DNA from: a virus
Reading direction: 5' to 3' (one strand)
Virus record (IMG/VR): IMGVR_UViG_3300044633_000060
Coordinates: 1-20,014 of that record
DNA: 20,014 nt
Position numbers and translations under genes: made by a program
Notes under the pieces: generated by a model
Told to the model about the DNA's origin: nothing
The model's input: the letters and a program-made list of their open reading frames with translations, nothing else
The model's database searches: none
Shown: piece by piece, positions 1 through 8,967 of the stretch
Layout of the letters: every line of letters begins with the position of its first letter
Numbering within the stretch: position 1 is the first letter of the stretch

Positions 1-495
1 ATTGATGGAACGGCTGGTATCACATTCCCAGTAACAGCGGGTAGTGCTTCTGCGGTGCAAGCATCTTCTGGTAGGGTGTTGCAAGTGATAAATGCTACAA
101 GTAGCACAGAATACAGCACAAGTTCTTCTACTTTTGTTGCTACAGGTTTTACTGCGTCAATAACTCCATCGTCTTCGTCTAGCAAAGTTTTGTTAACAGC
201 AAGAGTTCCAGTTAGGTCAAATAATAGTCAAAGTCCGTATGGTAGTGTTAGTTGGTATAGGGGAGGTTCTGCGTTAATTACAACAAATACTTATGAAGGT
301 GGCGCAACCACTTCTTCTGGAAATCAACAAGATATAAGGCTTGTAGTACCTCAATTTATTTTGGACTCTCCAGCAACTACATCATCAGTAACATATTCTT
401 TATATTTTGTTTGTAACAGCGGTGCGGGCAGTATGTACGTAAACCCCAATTCTGCATTTACAACATCAATCATTCTTATGGAGATTTCAGCATGA
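1..495 (+). CDS. Tail fibre-like virion protein, C-terminal part (5' truncated)
   Basis: The frame is open from the first base, so the gene is cut by the window edge; the internal GTG at 55 is not needed as a start. About 164 residues remain. They are rich in Ser, Thr, Ala and Gly, with a poly-Ser stretch followed by SKVLL and alternating hydrophobic residues, typical of beta-rich C-terminal domains of phage fibre or head-decoration proteins. The stop overlaps the next start by 4 nt (ATGA at 492-495), so it belongs to the downstream virion operon. A receptor-binding or host-contact role is inferred from composition and place only; no catalytic or chaperone motif is visible. The virion-protein reading is moderately secure, the exact function is not. 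Confidence 0.6.
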   Translation: MDGTAGITFPVTAGSASAVQASSGRVLQVINATSSTEYSTSSSTFVATGFTASITPSSSSSKVLLTARVPVRSNNSQSPYGSVSWYRGGSALITTNTYEGGATTSSGNQQDIRLVVPQFILDSPATTSSVTYSLYFVCNSGAGSMYVNPNSAFTTSIILMEISA

Positions 496-761
496 ACAAA
501 CATGACGCAATTCGTGCAACGCATTCTTCAATCGTTACTATCCGTGGTGATGATGCTTTTGACGCTGATGGCAACCCCGTTACTTATGAAGAATCAGCAG
601 TTCAAGCCTACATTGATGCTCATGCCTATATAGCCAAACGCCAAGCGGAATATCCTCCCATGACTGACTATTTAGATGGCATAGCCAAAGGCGACCAAGC
701 ACAGATTAACAAATACATAGCCGACTGCCAAGCGGTTAAGGCTAAATATCCAAAGGGTTGA
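492..761 (+). CDS. Small conserved phage protein
   Basis: This is an 89-aa soluble protein with an ATG start overlapping the previous stop by 4 nt. The C-terminal half, with YPPMTDYLDGIAKGD and a YIADCQAVKAKYPK ending, is a pattern I associate with small proteins found beside fibre genes in many tailed phages, of the XkdW or tail-assembly-accessory kind. Its place between a fibre-like gene and neck genes suggests an assembly or accessory structural role. No catalytic residues, signal or membrane segment are seen, so function is not assigned. Confidence 0.75.
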   Translation: MNKHDAIRATHSSIVTIRGDDAFDADGNPVTYEESAVQAYIDAHAYIAKRQAEYPPMTDYLDGIAKGDQAQINKYIADCQAVKAKYPKG

Positions 762-762
762 T

Positions 763-1080
763 ATGACTACTTACAAATGGAAAATACACGAAATAGACGC
801 TACTGAAGGTCTGATTACAGTAGTCAAATACAGCGTTCTAGCGCGAGACATAGACCTAACAGTAAAGACTGAGGGCTATTGGCGCTTTGGTGACCCTGTT
901 TTGCGTAAGCCTTTGCTAGAGGTAAAGGAAGAAGATGTAATTGCTTGGGTCAAGGCTGACTCTATGCGAGAAGGCGTAAATATAATAGAATCACGCCTAG
1001 CGGAACAACTTGCTAATCTTGCCAAAGACAAGGTTAAATTGCCATGGGTTCCCCAAGTTTTTACAGTAAATCTTGGATAA
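763..1080 (+). CDS. Conserved phage protein of unknown function
   Basis: This 105-aa protein starts at an ATG one base after the previous stop, with AAGGG upstream as ribosome site. The N-terminal half is beta-rich (YKWKIHEID, then ITVVKYSVLARDIDL and a GYWRFGDP motif), and the C-terminal half is helical and ends in a hydrophobic strand. The pattern is like small proteins next to fibre and neck genes in other phages, but I do not know a firm function. Its place directly before the gp4-like gene suggests a structural or assembly role. Confidence 0.75.
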   Translation: MTTYKWKIHEIDATEGLITVVKYSVLARDIDLTVKTEGYWRFGDPVLRKPLLEVKEEDVIAWVKADSMREGVNIIESRLAEQLANLAKDKVKLPWVPQVFTVNLG

Positions 1081-1083
1081 ACC

Positions 1084-2064
1084 ATGACGCAACCCATCGA
1101 CATTATTAGCAGAGCATTAAAAGACATAGGCGCACTAGAGGCTGGTGAAACACCGACTCCAGAAGCCGCGACAGACGCTTTTGATATGCTTAATGACCTT
1201 ATTGACCAATGGTCGAATGAGGACATGATGGTTTTTAATGTGACAGAGATTATTTTTCCTGTCATAGCGGGTCAGACCCAGTACACGATTGGCCCTGTCG
1301 CGTCGACCGCTAACTTTATTGGCGCATCTTTCACAGGCTCAATTACTGGTGACATTCTTACTGTGAGCGCTATTGGCTCTGGCGCTGTGGCGCAAGGTCA
1401 AACTCTAAGTGGCACAGGAATCACCACAGGAACAAAGATTGTTGACTTCTTGACGGGCGCTGGCGGTAATATTAATGAGCAAGGCACATACAAACTCAAC
1501 ATTAGCCAGACAACGGCATCGACAACGATAACCGCTTATTACGAAAAGCCATTGCAGATTAACTCTGCTTTTGTGCGTATTAACACCAATTCAAATGGTC
1601 AGCCCATCATCAATGGTGGTTTGGACTATCCAATATCTGTTTTAGCGTTGCAAGACTACGAGATGATTGGTCTAAAAACGCTGAGTGGGCCGTGGCCAAA
1701 GGCGATTTACTACAACCCTGGCGCTGATACGGGCAATTTGTTTGTGTGGCCAAACCCCTCACAGGGCGAGATGCACTTGTTTGCCAACACCATTTTTAGC
1801 AGATACGGCACTTTGTACGACAACATCGTATTACCACAAGGCTACTCAATGGCGCTTCGTTGGTGCTTGGCAGAGCGTTTAATGCCTATGTATGGCAAGG
1901 CTAGTCAAGTACAAATAGCAATGATTAACGGCTTGGCGGCTCAATCAAAAGCAACTATTAAGCGCAACAACATGAGTCCATTGCAATCTGCAAGATACCC
2001 AGACGCTTTGATGAACTCACGCTCAAAAGACGCTGGTTGGATTCTTACTGGGGGCTTTGTCTAA
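1084..2064 (+). CDS. P22 gp4-like head-to-tail adaptor (tail accessory factor)
   Basis: The first 60 residues ([19 protein letters not shown], then a [16 protein letters not shown] helix) match the P22 gp4-type adaptor family, which binds under the portal ring and closes the packaged head. The order gp4-like then gp10-like supports this. P22 gp4 is about 166 aa; this protein is 326 aa. Part of the excess is a Gly/Thr-rich module at about residues 82-151 ([15 protein letters not shown] to TASTTITA) that recurs twice in the next gene and looks like an inserted decoration domain. The C-terminal part ([17 protein letters not shown]) is the usual helical end. The ATG lies 3 nt after the previous stop and the gene abuts the next one with no gap. 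Confidence 0.85.
   Translation: MTQPIDIISRALKDIGALEAGETPTPEAATDAFDMLNDLIDQWSNEDMMVFNVTEIIFPVIAGQTQYTIGPVASTANFIGASFTGSITGDILTVSAIGSGAVAQGQTLSGTGITTGTKIVDFLTGAGGNINEQGTYKLNISQTTASTTITAYYEKPLQINSAFVRINTNSNGQPIINGGLDYPISVLALQDYEMIGLKTLSGPWPKAIYYNPGADTGNLFVWPNPSQGEMHLFANTIFSRYGTLYDNIVLPQGYSMALRWCLAERLMPMYGKASQVQIAMINGLAAQSKATIKRNNMSPLQSARYPDALMNSRSKDAGWILTGGFV
1327..1536 (+). repeat. Inserted Thr/Gly-rich module, copy 1 (in gp4-like gene)
   Basis: This segment encodes about 70 residues with the order [43 protein letters not shown]. It is the most divergent of three copies. It interrupts the gp4-like core between an N-terminal helical part and the C-terminal part. It is a coding repeat, not a mobile element by itself. 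Confidence 0.75.
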
Positions 2065-3951
2065 ATGGCAGACTTTGGCTTTGTTGGCCCTTCCTACCCT
2101 GCGGCTTCGGTTTACCAAGACAGCAACGAGTGCATAAACTTTCTTCCAGAAGTTGACCCGCTCAAACAGCCTGGTGACCGAGGCGTGGTGGCGCTGTACC
2201 CAACGCCTGGTCTAACGATTAAAGCCATTCTTCCCAATCAACAAGAAGTCAGAGGCTTACGTACTCTTTCTGGTGGCACTCAAATGCTTGCCGTTTGTGG
2301 CGCTTATGTCTATGTGTTTAACAGTTTCTTGACCCCCACCATGATTGGTGAGATGAACAGCATAACGGGTCGTGTCACCATATCTGATAACGGAATAAAT
2401 GCTTATATCGTAGACGGCACATATCGCTACACATGGCGCATCGGAACTGTGACCGCGGCTGTATTTACAGGAACTGTATCTGGCACGACTTTGACTGTTA
2501 CTTCGGTTAATTCTGGAACTCTTGCGGTAGGTCAACATTTCTTTGCTGTGGGTGCGTTACAGGAAACAGTTATAACCGCCCTTGGAACGGGTACAGGCGG
2601 TACAGGCACATATACCCTTGGTCTATCGCAAACAATCGCTTCTAGCCAGATGTATACCTCTAGCCCAGGCGCTATTGTCACAGCGTCAATGTCTGGCACT
2701 ACTATGACTGTTACTGCGGTTTCTAGCGGTACTTTGTATGTTGGTCAAACCATTCAAGGCGCTGGCATCACAGTTCAAACCATCATTACGGCTTTGGGAA
2801 CTGGCTCTGGTGGCGCAGGAACTTACACAATAAATAACTCTCAGACAATTAGTTCACAGACTATGTACGCCCTTAATTGGACTGTACTGCCTTCTTCTGA
2901 TGGCGCGTTCTCAGGCGGTGAAACTTGTGACATTGTTGACAACTACTTTGTATATAACCGCCCAGAATCTCAGCAATGGGGCGCTTCTGGCGTTCTATCC
3001 CCTATTTCTGGCTCTACTTCATTTTCTAGCAAAGATGGTTCGCCAGATGATTTAATTGCGCTAATTGTTGACCACCGAGAGGTCTACCTAATGGGTGAGG
3101 CTTCTTCTGAGGTGTGGACTGATGTGGGCGGTGTGCCGTTCCCGTTCCAAAGAATCCCAGGCACTAACACCCAACACGGCATAGCGGCTAAATTTTCTGT
3201 TGCCCGTTTTGGGGATTCATTTTGTTATGTCTCTCGCAACAACAGAGGTCAATCACAGATTATGCAAATGAAGGGCTATGTGCCTACACGCATATCTAAC
3301 CACGCGGTCGAGAATTCGCTTGCTAACCAATATGTTGATAACGCTATTGCTTGGACTTATCAACTAGAGGGTCACGAATGTTATGTCGTGTCTTTCCCTA
3401 GCCTAGAGTTAACTTGGGCTTATGACCTAGCCTCTGGTATGTGGCACAAGTGGCTGTATACAGAGAATGACGGCACATATACCCGTCACAGAGGTAATTG
3501 CTGTGCGGTGTTCCAAGGTTTAGTTTTGGTGGGTGACTACGAAGATGGCTCAATCTACCAAATAGATAAAAACAACTACACAGATAACGGACAACATACC
3601 CGTAGGTTACGCAGAGCGCCACACTTGGTGTCTGACTTCCAAAGACAGTATTTTGATGAATTGCAGATTCAGTTTCAGCCTGGCGTTGGTCTTACTGGCA
3701 TTACTGTTCCCATAAATGATGCTGTTGTAGGCGCTGACCCACAGGCTATGCTTCGGTGGTCAAACGATGGCGGTTCTACATGGTCAAGTGAGCATTGGAC
3801 TTCTATCGGTTTAATTGGCAAATATAAGAATCGTGCCATTTGGCGCAGATTGGGTATGGCTAGAGATAGAGTGTTTGAAGTGGTTGTGAGCGACCCTATC
3901 AACGCTGTGATTATTTCGGCTAACCTAAAAGCAAGTGCGGGAGAAAACTAA
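2065..3951 (+). CDS. P22 gp10-like packaged-DNA stabilisation protein (neck/tail hub)
   Basis: This 628-aa protein begins GFVGPSYPAASVYQDSNECINFLPE, the usual opening of the phage stabilisation family (P22 gp10), which sits between gp4 and the tail needle in the particle. Later stretches (SWTVLPSSDGAF, then EVWTDVGG, FPFQRIPG, and a beta-propeller-like ending with WSNDGGSTWS) agree. P22 gp10 is about 470 aa. The extra length is largely two tandem copies of a 65 to 70-residue Thr/Gly-rich module at about residues 132-198 and 203-270, each with LTV, GQ, TxITALGTGxGGxGTY and SQT elements. The same module is in the gp4-like protein. The start follows the previous stop directly. Confidence 0.85.
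   Translation: MADFGFVGPSYPAASVYQDSNECINFLPEVDPLKQPGDRGVVALYPTPGLTIKAILPNQQEVRGLRTLSGGTQMLAVCGAYVYVFNSFLTPTMIGEMNSITGRVTISDNGINAYIVDGTYRYTWRIGTVTAAVFTGTVSGTTLTVTSVNSGTLAVGQHFFAVGALQETVITALGTGTGGTGTYTLGLSQTIASSQMYTSSPGAIVTASMSGTTMTVTAVSSGTLYVGQTIQGAGITVQTIITALGTGSGGAGTYTINNSQTISSQTMYALNWTVLPSSDGAFSGGETCDIVDNYFVYNRPESQQWGASGVLSPISGSTSFSSKDGSPDDLIALIVDHREVYLMGEASSEVWTDVGGVPFPFQRIPGTNTQHGIAAKFSVARFGDSFCYVSRNNRGQSQIMQMKGYVPTRISNHAVENSLANQYVDNAIAWTYQLEGHECYVVSFPSLELTWAYDLASGMWHKWLYTENDGTYTRHRGNCCAVFQGLVLVGDYEDGSIYQIDKNNYTDNGQHTRRLRRAPHLVSDFQRQYFDELQIQFQPGVGLTGITVPINDAVVGADPQAMLRWSNDGGSTWSSEHWTSIGLIGKYKNRAIWRRLGMARDRVFEVVVSDPINAVIISANLKASAGEN
2458..2658 (+). repeat. Inserted Thr/Gly-rich module, copy 2 (in gp10-like gene)
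   Basis: This segment encodes FTGTVSGTTLTVTSVNSGTL, then GQ and TVITALGTGTGGTGTY, ending SQTIASSQMYTS. It lies directly before copy 3 with a short linker (PGAI). It aligns along its length with copies 1 and 3 by eye. Confidence 0.8.
2671..2874 (+). repeat. Inserted Thr/Gly-rich module, copy 3 (in gp10-like gene)
   Basis: This segment encodes VTASMSGTTMTVTAVSSGTL, then GQTIQGAGITVQTIITALG, GSGGAGTY and SQTISSQTMYA. It is the closer relative of copy 2, which suggests tandem duplication inside the gp10-like gene. Confidence 0.8.
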
Positions 3952-4187
3952 TGGCATATGGCATTTCCAATACCACGCAGTTAAACCCATATCCTCAGAC
4001 TGAGTTTTTGGATGGGCAGACTAAGCGACCCACAAGGGCTTGGCAACAGTTCTTCCTTAATCTGCTTAATTACAGTTCAGCGGCTACGGCTACGGCTGGT
4101 TCTGCTACCTTGCCTGCTAACCCAGTTGGATTCATAAACATAACAATAGATGGTGTTCCATACAAAGTGCCATATTACAATGTCTGA
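3951..4187 (+). CDS. Small conserved virion-region protein
   Basis: This 78-aa protein starts at an ATG that shares one base with the previous stop (TAATG). It has a Pro/Thr-rich N-terminus, a TRAWQQFFLNLLNYSS helix and a C-terminal beta hairpin (GFINITIDGVPYKVPYY). The ending is like the short linker and assembly proteins that follow neck genes in podoviruses; it may be a minor structural protein. Function is not assigned. It overlaps the next gene by 8 nt. Confidence 0.75.
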   Translation: MAYGISNTTQLNPYPQTEFLDGQTKRPTRAWQQFFLNLLNYSSAATATAGSATLPANPVGFINITIDGVPYKVPYYNV

Positions 4188-4644
4188 TATGGAATTAACC
4201 CAAAATCATGTGCCAACGCTTGAGGAAATTGAGCGTTTACAACATGAAATGTCAAAACTTCCACAAACGGAAGATTTGCATACAGAACATTACTTTTCGG
4301 GTGGAATGTATTGTCGTAAATTGTTTAGACCAAAAGATACATTGATTGTTGGCAAAGTACATAAAAAAGACCATTTCTTTTTGTGCGCTAAAGGTCAAAT
4401 TATTGCTTGGTCTGAAAAAGGAATGGTTACGCTGAATGAAGGTGACTTAATTTGCTCTAAAGCAGGCACAAAGCGAGTGACTTTGGCTGTGACGGATGCG
4501 GTTGGTATTACTTTTCATGTAACTGATAAAACTGATTTAGATGAAATTGAAAAAGAATTGATAGAGCCAGACGAATTGGCTTTGTTTGACTCTGGTAATA
4601 AATTAAAGGCTCATGTCTTGGGAGTAAAAAAATGTCTTTTGTAA
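4180..4644 (+). CDS. Cupin-like (double-stranded beta-helix) phage protein
   Basis: The chosen ATG at 4180 gives 154 aa and an 8-nt overlap with the previous stop; an ATG at 4150 would add ten residues copied from an overlapping frame. The sequence HYFSGGMYCRKLFRPKDTL, then VGKVHKKDHFFLCAKGQI and LNEGDLICSKAGTKRV, has the GxxxxxH...G...GD spacing of a small cupin or jelly-roll fold. Proteins with this FSGGMYCR pattern occur in many phages and usually have no assigned role. The lone His and Cys residues could hold a metal, but this is not shown. The acidic C-terminal helix (DLDEIEKELIEPDEL) may be an interaction segment. It sits between neck and ejection genes and may be structural or decorative. 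Confidence 0.7.
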   Translation: MSDMELTQNHVPTLEEIERLQHEMSKLPQTEDLHTEHYFSGGMYCRKLFRPKDTLIVGKVHKKDHFFLCAKGQIIAWSEKGMVTLNEGDLICSKAGTKRVTLAVTDAVGITFHVTDKTDLDEIEKELIEPDELALFDSGNKLKAHVLGVKKCLL

Positions 4645-5408
4645 CAGCGGCAATTATTGGCGGTGGGGCTACTCTCGCGGCTGGCTATATGGGTTCACAA
4701 GCCGCTAAAAGTGCGGCTAACGCTCAAGCGGGTGCGGCGCGTGAAGCGGCTCGAATTCAGCAAGAACAATTTAATCTAACTAACGAACAGCAAAAGCCGT
4801 ATCGTGAGGCTGGTTATTCTGCGTTAAGTGACATAGGCGCAATGAAGCCCTATTTAACTCAGCAATACACACCAGAAGATTTTGCACAAGGTATAGACCC
4901 AGGCTACCAATTTAGATTGCAACAAGGTCAAGAAGCCACTAACAGAGCCGCAAACATGGGTGGCGGTTTGATTGGTGGTAACGCTCTACAAGGCTTGCAA
5001 AATTATTCGCAAGGATTAGCATCAACCGAGTTTGGAAACGCTTTTAATCGTTTTCAAGTGGGTCGTACCAACATCTATAACACCTTGGCTTCAATCTCTG
5101 GTTTGGGTCAAACTTCACTTGGTCAAACAACTGCCGCTGGAACACAAGCCGCAGGAAATATTGGTGCAAACATTGCTAATGCTGGCGCGGCTCAAGCGGG
5201 TGGTATTGTTGGTTCTGCTAACGCTTTAGGTGGCGGTTTAACTGGTGCTGGTCAAAACTATATGTTGTCTCAAATATTAGCATCTAGAAACCCTGCTGTA
5301 ACTCCTGTGGGTGGCGGTGCTGGTGGTGGAATAACAAGTTCGCCTATAAACGCCCCAACTATTGACGCATATGGAAATTCAGTTCCTATGGGTTATGTCA
5401 ATTATTAA
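4632..5408 (+). CDS. Internal virion / DNA-transfer-type protein
   Basis: This 258-aa protein overlaps the previous gene by 13 nt. The N-terminus is a hydrophobic Ala/Gly-rich segment (residues 4-24), followed by a coiled helix, then QQKPYREAGYSALSDIG and DPGYQFRLQQGQEA with an NALQGLQNYSQGLAS motif. These are hallmarks of a widespread podovirus family annotated as DNA transfer or internal virion protein (P22 gp7-like in role). The C-terminus is Ala/Gly/Gln-rich. It is probably ejected from the particle into the envelope with the two following proteins. The family reading is good; the P22 equivalence is by role and gene order only. Confidence 0.75.
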   Translation: MSFVTAAIIGGGATLAAGYMGSQAAKSAANAQAGAAREAARIQQEQFNLTNEQQKPYREAGYSALSDIGAMKPYLTQQYTPEDFAQGIDPGYQFRLQQGQEATNRAANMGGGLIGGNALQGLQNYSQGLASTEFGNAFNRFQVGRTNIYNTLASISGLGQTSLGQTTAAGTQAAGNIGANIANAGAAQAGGIVGSANALGGGLTGAGQNYMLSQILASRNPAVTPVGGGAGGGITSSPINAPTIDAYGNSVPMGYVNY

Positions 5409-5417
5409 GGAAAAATC

Positions 5418-6821
5418 ATGGCAGAACCAGTAGCACTAGGAGTTAAACCACCACAAGGTATGAGCCTTGGGGATATGCTTAACATCGCCCGTGGCGCACA
5501 GGCGTATCAGCAAGAACAACAAATGAACCCTTTGGCTTTGCAGAAAGCGCAAGCAGAAGCAAATGTAGCAACAGGCACAGAAAAGCCAAGGATTTCGCAA
5601 GCAACTTCTGAGGCAGAAACATCAAGAATTAATGCATTAAAAGCAAGTTATGGTCTTGATGAGACAGAACATAGTGCATTTGCCAAGATTCTTGGTGGTT
5701 TTGCTTATGACCCACGATTAAGCCCAGAAAACATCAAAAAGAATCCAAAAGGCGTTCTAGAGGTTATTCACGACATGAAAGCCGAAGGAAGGGCTAGTGG
5801 CATCCGTGACATTCGTTTAGATACTATTACTGCACCAGCAATGGCTAAAGCATTGCAAGACCCTGCTTCTGTGCCACAGTATCTGCTTAACATGATGACA
5901 CGGGGCATGAGTCCTACTGAACAACGCACGGCTGGAATAGAAAAAGTTGAAGTAACTCCAACTGGACAAGTGGTCAGAGTTAGCCCAACTACTTATGGAG
6001 AAAAACCACAAGTTTCATTTGAAAAACCAAAAGGAGAAGTTCCTGCAAATGAGGCAATAGAAACCGATACTTTTGGAAATAAAGTAATTGTTAAGAGAGA
6101 CACTAGCGGCAAAATTATTTCTAGCCGACCAGTTCCTTCTGGAGAACAAGGTGCTGGATTCCAAAGTTTGCCAACGGGCGAAACACCAGAATCAGTTAAA
6201 ACCGCAAGAGACCAACAGTTAGCAATACAAAAAGCCGCGCAAAATGTCCAAACATCACAATTTAACAACAATAAAATTATTGAATTGTCTGATAAGGCTT
6301 TGGTTGGTGTTGGTGCTGAAACGCTTAGTAAATTAGGTGGTGGTTACGCGGCACTTCCATTTACTTCTAATGCCACAGAAAACAGACAAATCTTGGGTCA
6401 TCAATTAGCGCTTGAAACTGCAAACTTGGCAAGTTCTGCTGGTTTGGGAACTGATGCGGCTAGAGGTTTGGCATCACAAGTTTCTGGTGACATTAACTGG
6501 ACAGCAGATGCTATTAAGTCAACAGCCCGTATGAATCGTGCTTTGTCTACTGGTGCTGATATGCTTAACAGAGGCATAACTAGCGCTATACAAAAAGCAA
6601 ACAACAATCCTATTGCTGGTCGTGACTTCCAAAACAAATGGAGTACACAAGAGCAATTATTGCCAACATTACAGTTCATAGATGCTATGCGTAATGCTAA
6701 GTCAGACCCTAGTGGCGCTAAAACAATGATTGATTCTCTTGGTGGCTATGGTTCACAAAACTACAAAGATACGCTAAAGCGCGCTGGTAATTTAAATGAC
6801 CTAATTACGAAAGGCCAGTAA
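5418..6821 (+). CDS. Putative ejection / internal virion protein
   Basis: This 467-aa mostly helical hydrophilic protein starts at ATG 5418 with AAGGA upstream. I see no enzyme motif. Gln/Ala/Lys-rich helices at both ends and a central low-complexity Pro/Gly part fit an internal virion protein. It is the second of three genes that follow the neck genes, the place of P22 gp7, gp20 and gp16, and its stop shares one base with the next ATG (TAATG), so the two are coupled. A role in DNA ejection is inferred from position. Confidence 0.65.
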   Translation: MAEPVALGVKPPQGMSLGDMLNIARGAQAYQQEQQMNPLALQKAQAEANVATGTEKPRISQATSEAETSRINALKASYGLDETEHSAFAKILGGFAYDPRLSPENIKKNPKGVLEVIHDMKAEGRASGIRDIRLDTITAPAMAKALQDPASVPQYLLNMMTRGMSPTEQRTAGIEKVEVTPTGQVVRVSPTTYGEKPQVSFEKPKGEVPANEAIETDTFGNKVIVKRDTSGKIISSRPVPSGEQGAGFQSLPTGETPESVKTARDQQLAIQKAAQNVQTSQFNNNKIIELSDKALVGVGAETLSKLGGGYAALPFTSNATENRQILGHQLALETANLASSAGLGTDAARGLASQVSGDINWTADAIKSTARMNRALSTGADMLNRGITSAIQKANNNPIAGRDFQNKWSTQEQLLPTLQFIDAMRNAKSDPSGAKTMIDSLGGYGSQNYKDTLKRAGNLNDLITKGQ

Positions 6822-8959
6822 TGTCTGGATTTTCTATTGATGAATTAGATGCAATAGCGCGTGGCGTTGGCGGTGCAAGTGCGCTTGCAAGCGGCAAAAA
6901 CAAAGCGCCTTCGGCAGAACCAACTCAAGAAGATTTAAATAAAGCACGAAGAACAAAAGTTTTAAACCCACAGTTACAACCAGATGCTGAACCAACAGTA
7001 ACTGCACCTCAATCTGATTTTTCATTTGACATGAAGAATCTTGACAAACAAGCGTTTCAGATTGCATCTGGAAAGATTGAAACACCAAAAACAGAACCAT
7101 CTTCCATAACAAAGTTTGGGCAAGGTCTTGCCGCTTTAGGCGATGTGACTGTTGGTAGTGTGTTGCCTGCTATTGCTGGAACTGTTACATATCCTGTTGC
7201 AAGAGCAATTTATGGCACACAAATGCCAGCAGAGCAAGCGGCTCAAAAAGCACAACAATTACAGCAAGGCATAGTAAGCGCAATAGACAAGCCATTTGGT
7301 AAGGCGGCTGGCGTAACTGAAACCGCTGGCTACAAAGGTGAAGCCGTTAACCAATTAGTAAATTTTATTGGTGAAAATGCTAGTAAAGGCGCTGATTGGA
7401 TTTCCAACTATTTAAATATTCCAAAAGCCGATGTAGAAAGTTACATGAACACTATTGGAATTGGTGTTGCCCCTACTGCTGGAAAACTAATTAAAAAAAC
7501 TGGTCAGGCTGTCGGTAAAGAAATTGGCTATGTTGGTGAAGCCGCAAAAACTGCTGTCAAACCAATGCAAGAAATGTTTGAACAAGCCAAAAAGAAAATA
7601 CCTACTGTGCGTGTTGAAAAAGCACCAGAAACAATGAAAGGCATGGGCGCGGCAGAAGTGGATGCGGCAAGATTGCGCCAAGAGCGTGGCAATGAATTGC
7701 TTGTGCCAATGGGTGATGATTTAACTAAAAGCCAAATTACTCGTAATCCATCAGATGTTACTTTTGAGCGTGAAACAGCAAAAAGCCCAGAACTAGGCGC
7801 ACCTTTGCAAGACAAATACGCTTTGCAAAACGAAAAGTTGCAACGCAATTTGCAGGCAGAAGTTGACCAAACTGGCGCTCAAATGGTTGGAATGGATGCG
7901 CCTGAGTTTGGTAAAGTGCTTTCTAAAACATTTGACACATATCGTCAAGGCAGAAAAGCAGAAGTTTCAACTGCTTATAAAGCGGCACAAGATGCTGGTG
8001 AAACAGCACAGCCCGTTACATACAAAGCAATTACAGATTTAATTACAAAAGAAACTCAAAACAGACCAACTAAAAAGGCTCAAAACCCTCTTTATTCGAT
8101 TGTTGAAGAAGAAATTAAAGCAAACGACCCTAACGGCACAGGCACAATTAGCGTCAATGCCATGGAAGATATTCGCAAGTTAATAAATGAAGAAGCAGAC
8201 CCATCTAAAAAGGGTATTGTAAGACTTGCTAAACAATTAAAAGAGCAAATAGACGCATCAACTGAAAATGCTGGTGGTGATTTATATAAAGAAGCGCGAG
8301 CAAAGAACAGAGAGTTTGAGGCTGAGTTTCAAGACCAAACCATTATTCGTGACATAAACAGATTAAAAAAGGGTACGACTGATAGGGTTGTGCCTTTAGA
8401 AAATCTAGCCGATAAACTTATTTTTAAAGGTACTGGCGCGGATGTTAAGGCTGTGTTTTCTACTTTGGAAAAGATGGGGCCAGAGGGTCAACAGATAGCA
8501 AATGAATTGCGTGGCTATGCGGCAGACAAAATTCGTCAAGAAGCCACAAAGAATGTTGCTAGAGACAAAAACGGCAACCCTTATGTATCTACCGCAGAAC
8601 TTGATAAACAAATTAAAGCGCTAGATAAAAGCGGTAAGTTGGACTTTTTGTTTGGCGCAAAGCAAGCAGAGCGATACAGAACGCTTAATGACTTTACCAA
8701 AGATTTACAGACTGTTCCACAAGGAACTGTAAACACTAGCGGTACAACTGCCACGCTTCTTTCTGCTCTTGGTGAAATGGCGGTAACTGGTGCGGCAACA
8801 GGCGTACCAGCGCCATTAGCAACCATAGCAACCTATGGCGTAAACAAATATCGAACTAATCAAAAAATAAAGAAAGTTGAAGAATATGCCAATCCCAAAG
8901 GCACTAAACTTTCGGATATTCCTCGCATTGAATTGCGTGGCATGAACCAACCAGATTAA
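6821..8959 (+). CDS. Putative large ejection / internal virion protein
   Basis: This 712-aa protein is the largest of the ejection-type set. It has a Gly/Ala-rich semi-hydrophobic stretch near residues 100-130 (ALGDVTVGSVLPAIAGTVTY), long Lys/Glu/Gln-rich helices in the middle and a second hydrophobic Ala/Gly-rich stretch near the C-terminus (LLSALGEMAVTGAATG) followed by a basic tail. This plan fits a protein carried in the head and inserted in or across the host envelope during DNA entry. I see no lytic-transglycosylase or peptidase motif. Its start is fused to the previous stop as TAATG. The role is inferred from layout and composition. Confidence 0.65.
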   Translation: MSGFSIDELDAIARGVGGASALASGKNKAPSAEPTQEDLNKARRTKVLNPQLQPDAEPTVTAPQSDFSFDMKNLDKQAFQIASGKIETPKTEPSSITKFGQGLAALGDVTVGSVLPAIAGTVTYPVARAIYGTQMPAEQAAQKAQQLQQGIVSAIDKPFGKAAGVTETAGYKGEAVNQLVNFIGENASKGADWISNYLNIPKADVESYMNTIGIGVAPTAGKLIKKTGQAVGKEIGYVGEAAKTAVKPMQEMFEQAKKKIPTVRVEKAPETMKGMGAAEVDAARLRQERGNELLVPMGDDLTKSQITRNPSDVTFERETAKSPELGAPLQDKYALQNEKLQRNLQAEVDQTGAQMVGMDAPEFGKVLSKTFDTYRQGRKAEVSTAYKAAQDAGETAQPVTYKAITDLITKETQNRPTKKAQNPLYSIVEEEIKANDPNGTGTISVNAMEDIRKLINEEADPSKKGIVRLAKQLKEQIDASTENAGGDLYKEARAKNREFEAEFQDQTIIRDINRLKKGTTDRVVPLENLADKLIFKGTGADVKAVFSTLEKMGPEGQQIANELRGYAADKIRQEATKNVARDKNGNPYVSTAELDKQIKALDKSGKLDFLFGAKQAERYRTLNDFTKDLQTVPQGTVNTSGTTATLLSALGEMAVTGAATGVPAPLATIATYGVNKYRTNQKIKKVEEYANPKGTKLSDIPRIELRGMNQPD

Positions 8960-8967
8960 GGATACAC

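Noticed and set aside
876-1265. Minus-strand open frame of 129 codons across two + strand genes
   Set aside because: It is a shadow of well-supported + strand genes, with no ribosome site and a Ser/Leu/Cys-rich product.
6834-7848. Minus-strand open frames under the large ejection gene
   Set aside because: Leu/Phe/Cys-rich shadows of an AT-rich helical coding gene without ribosome sites.
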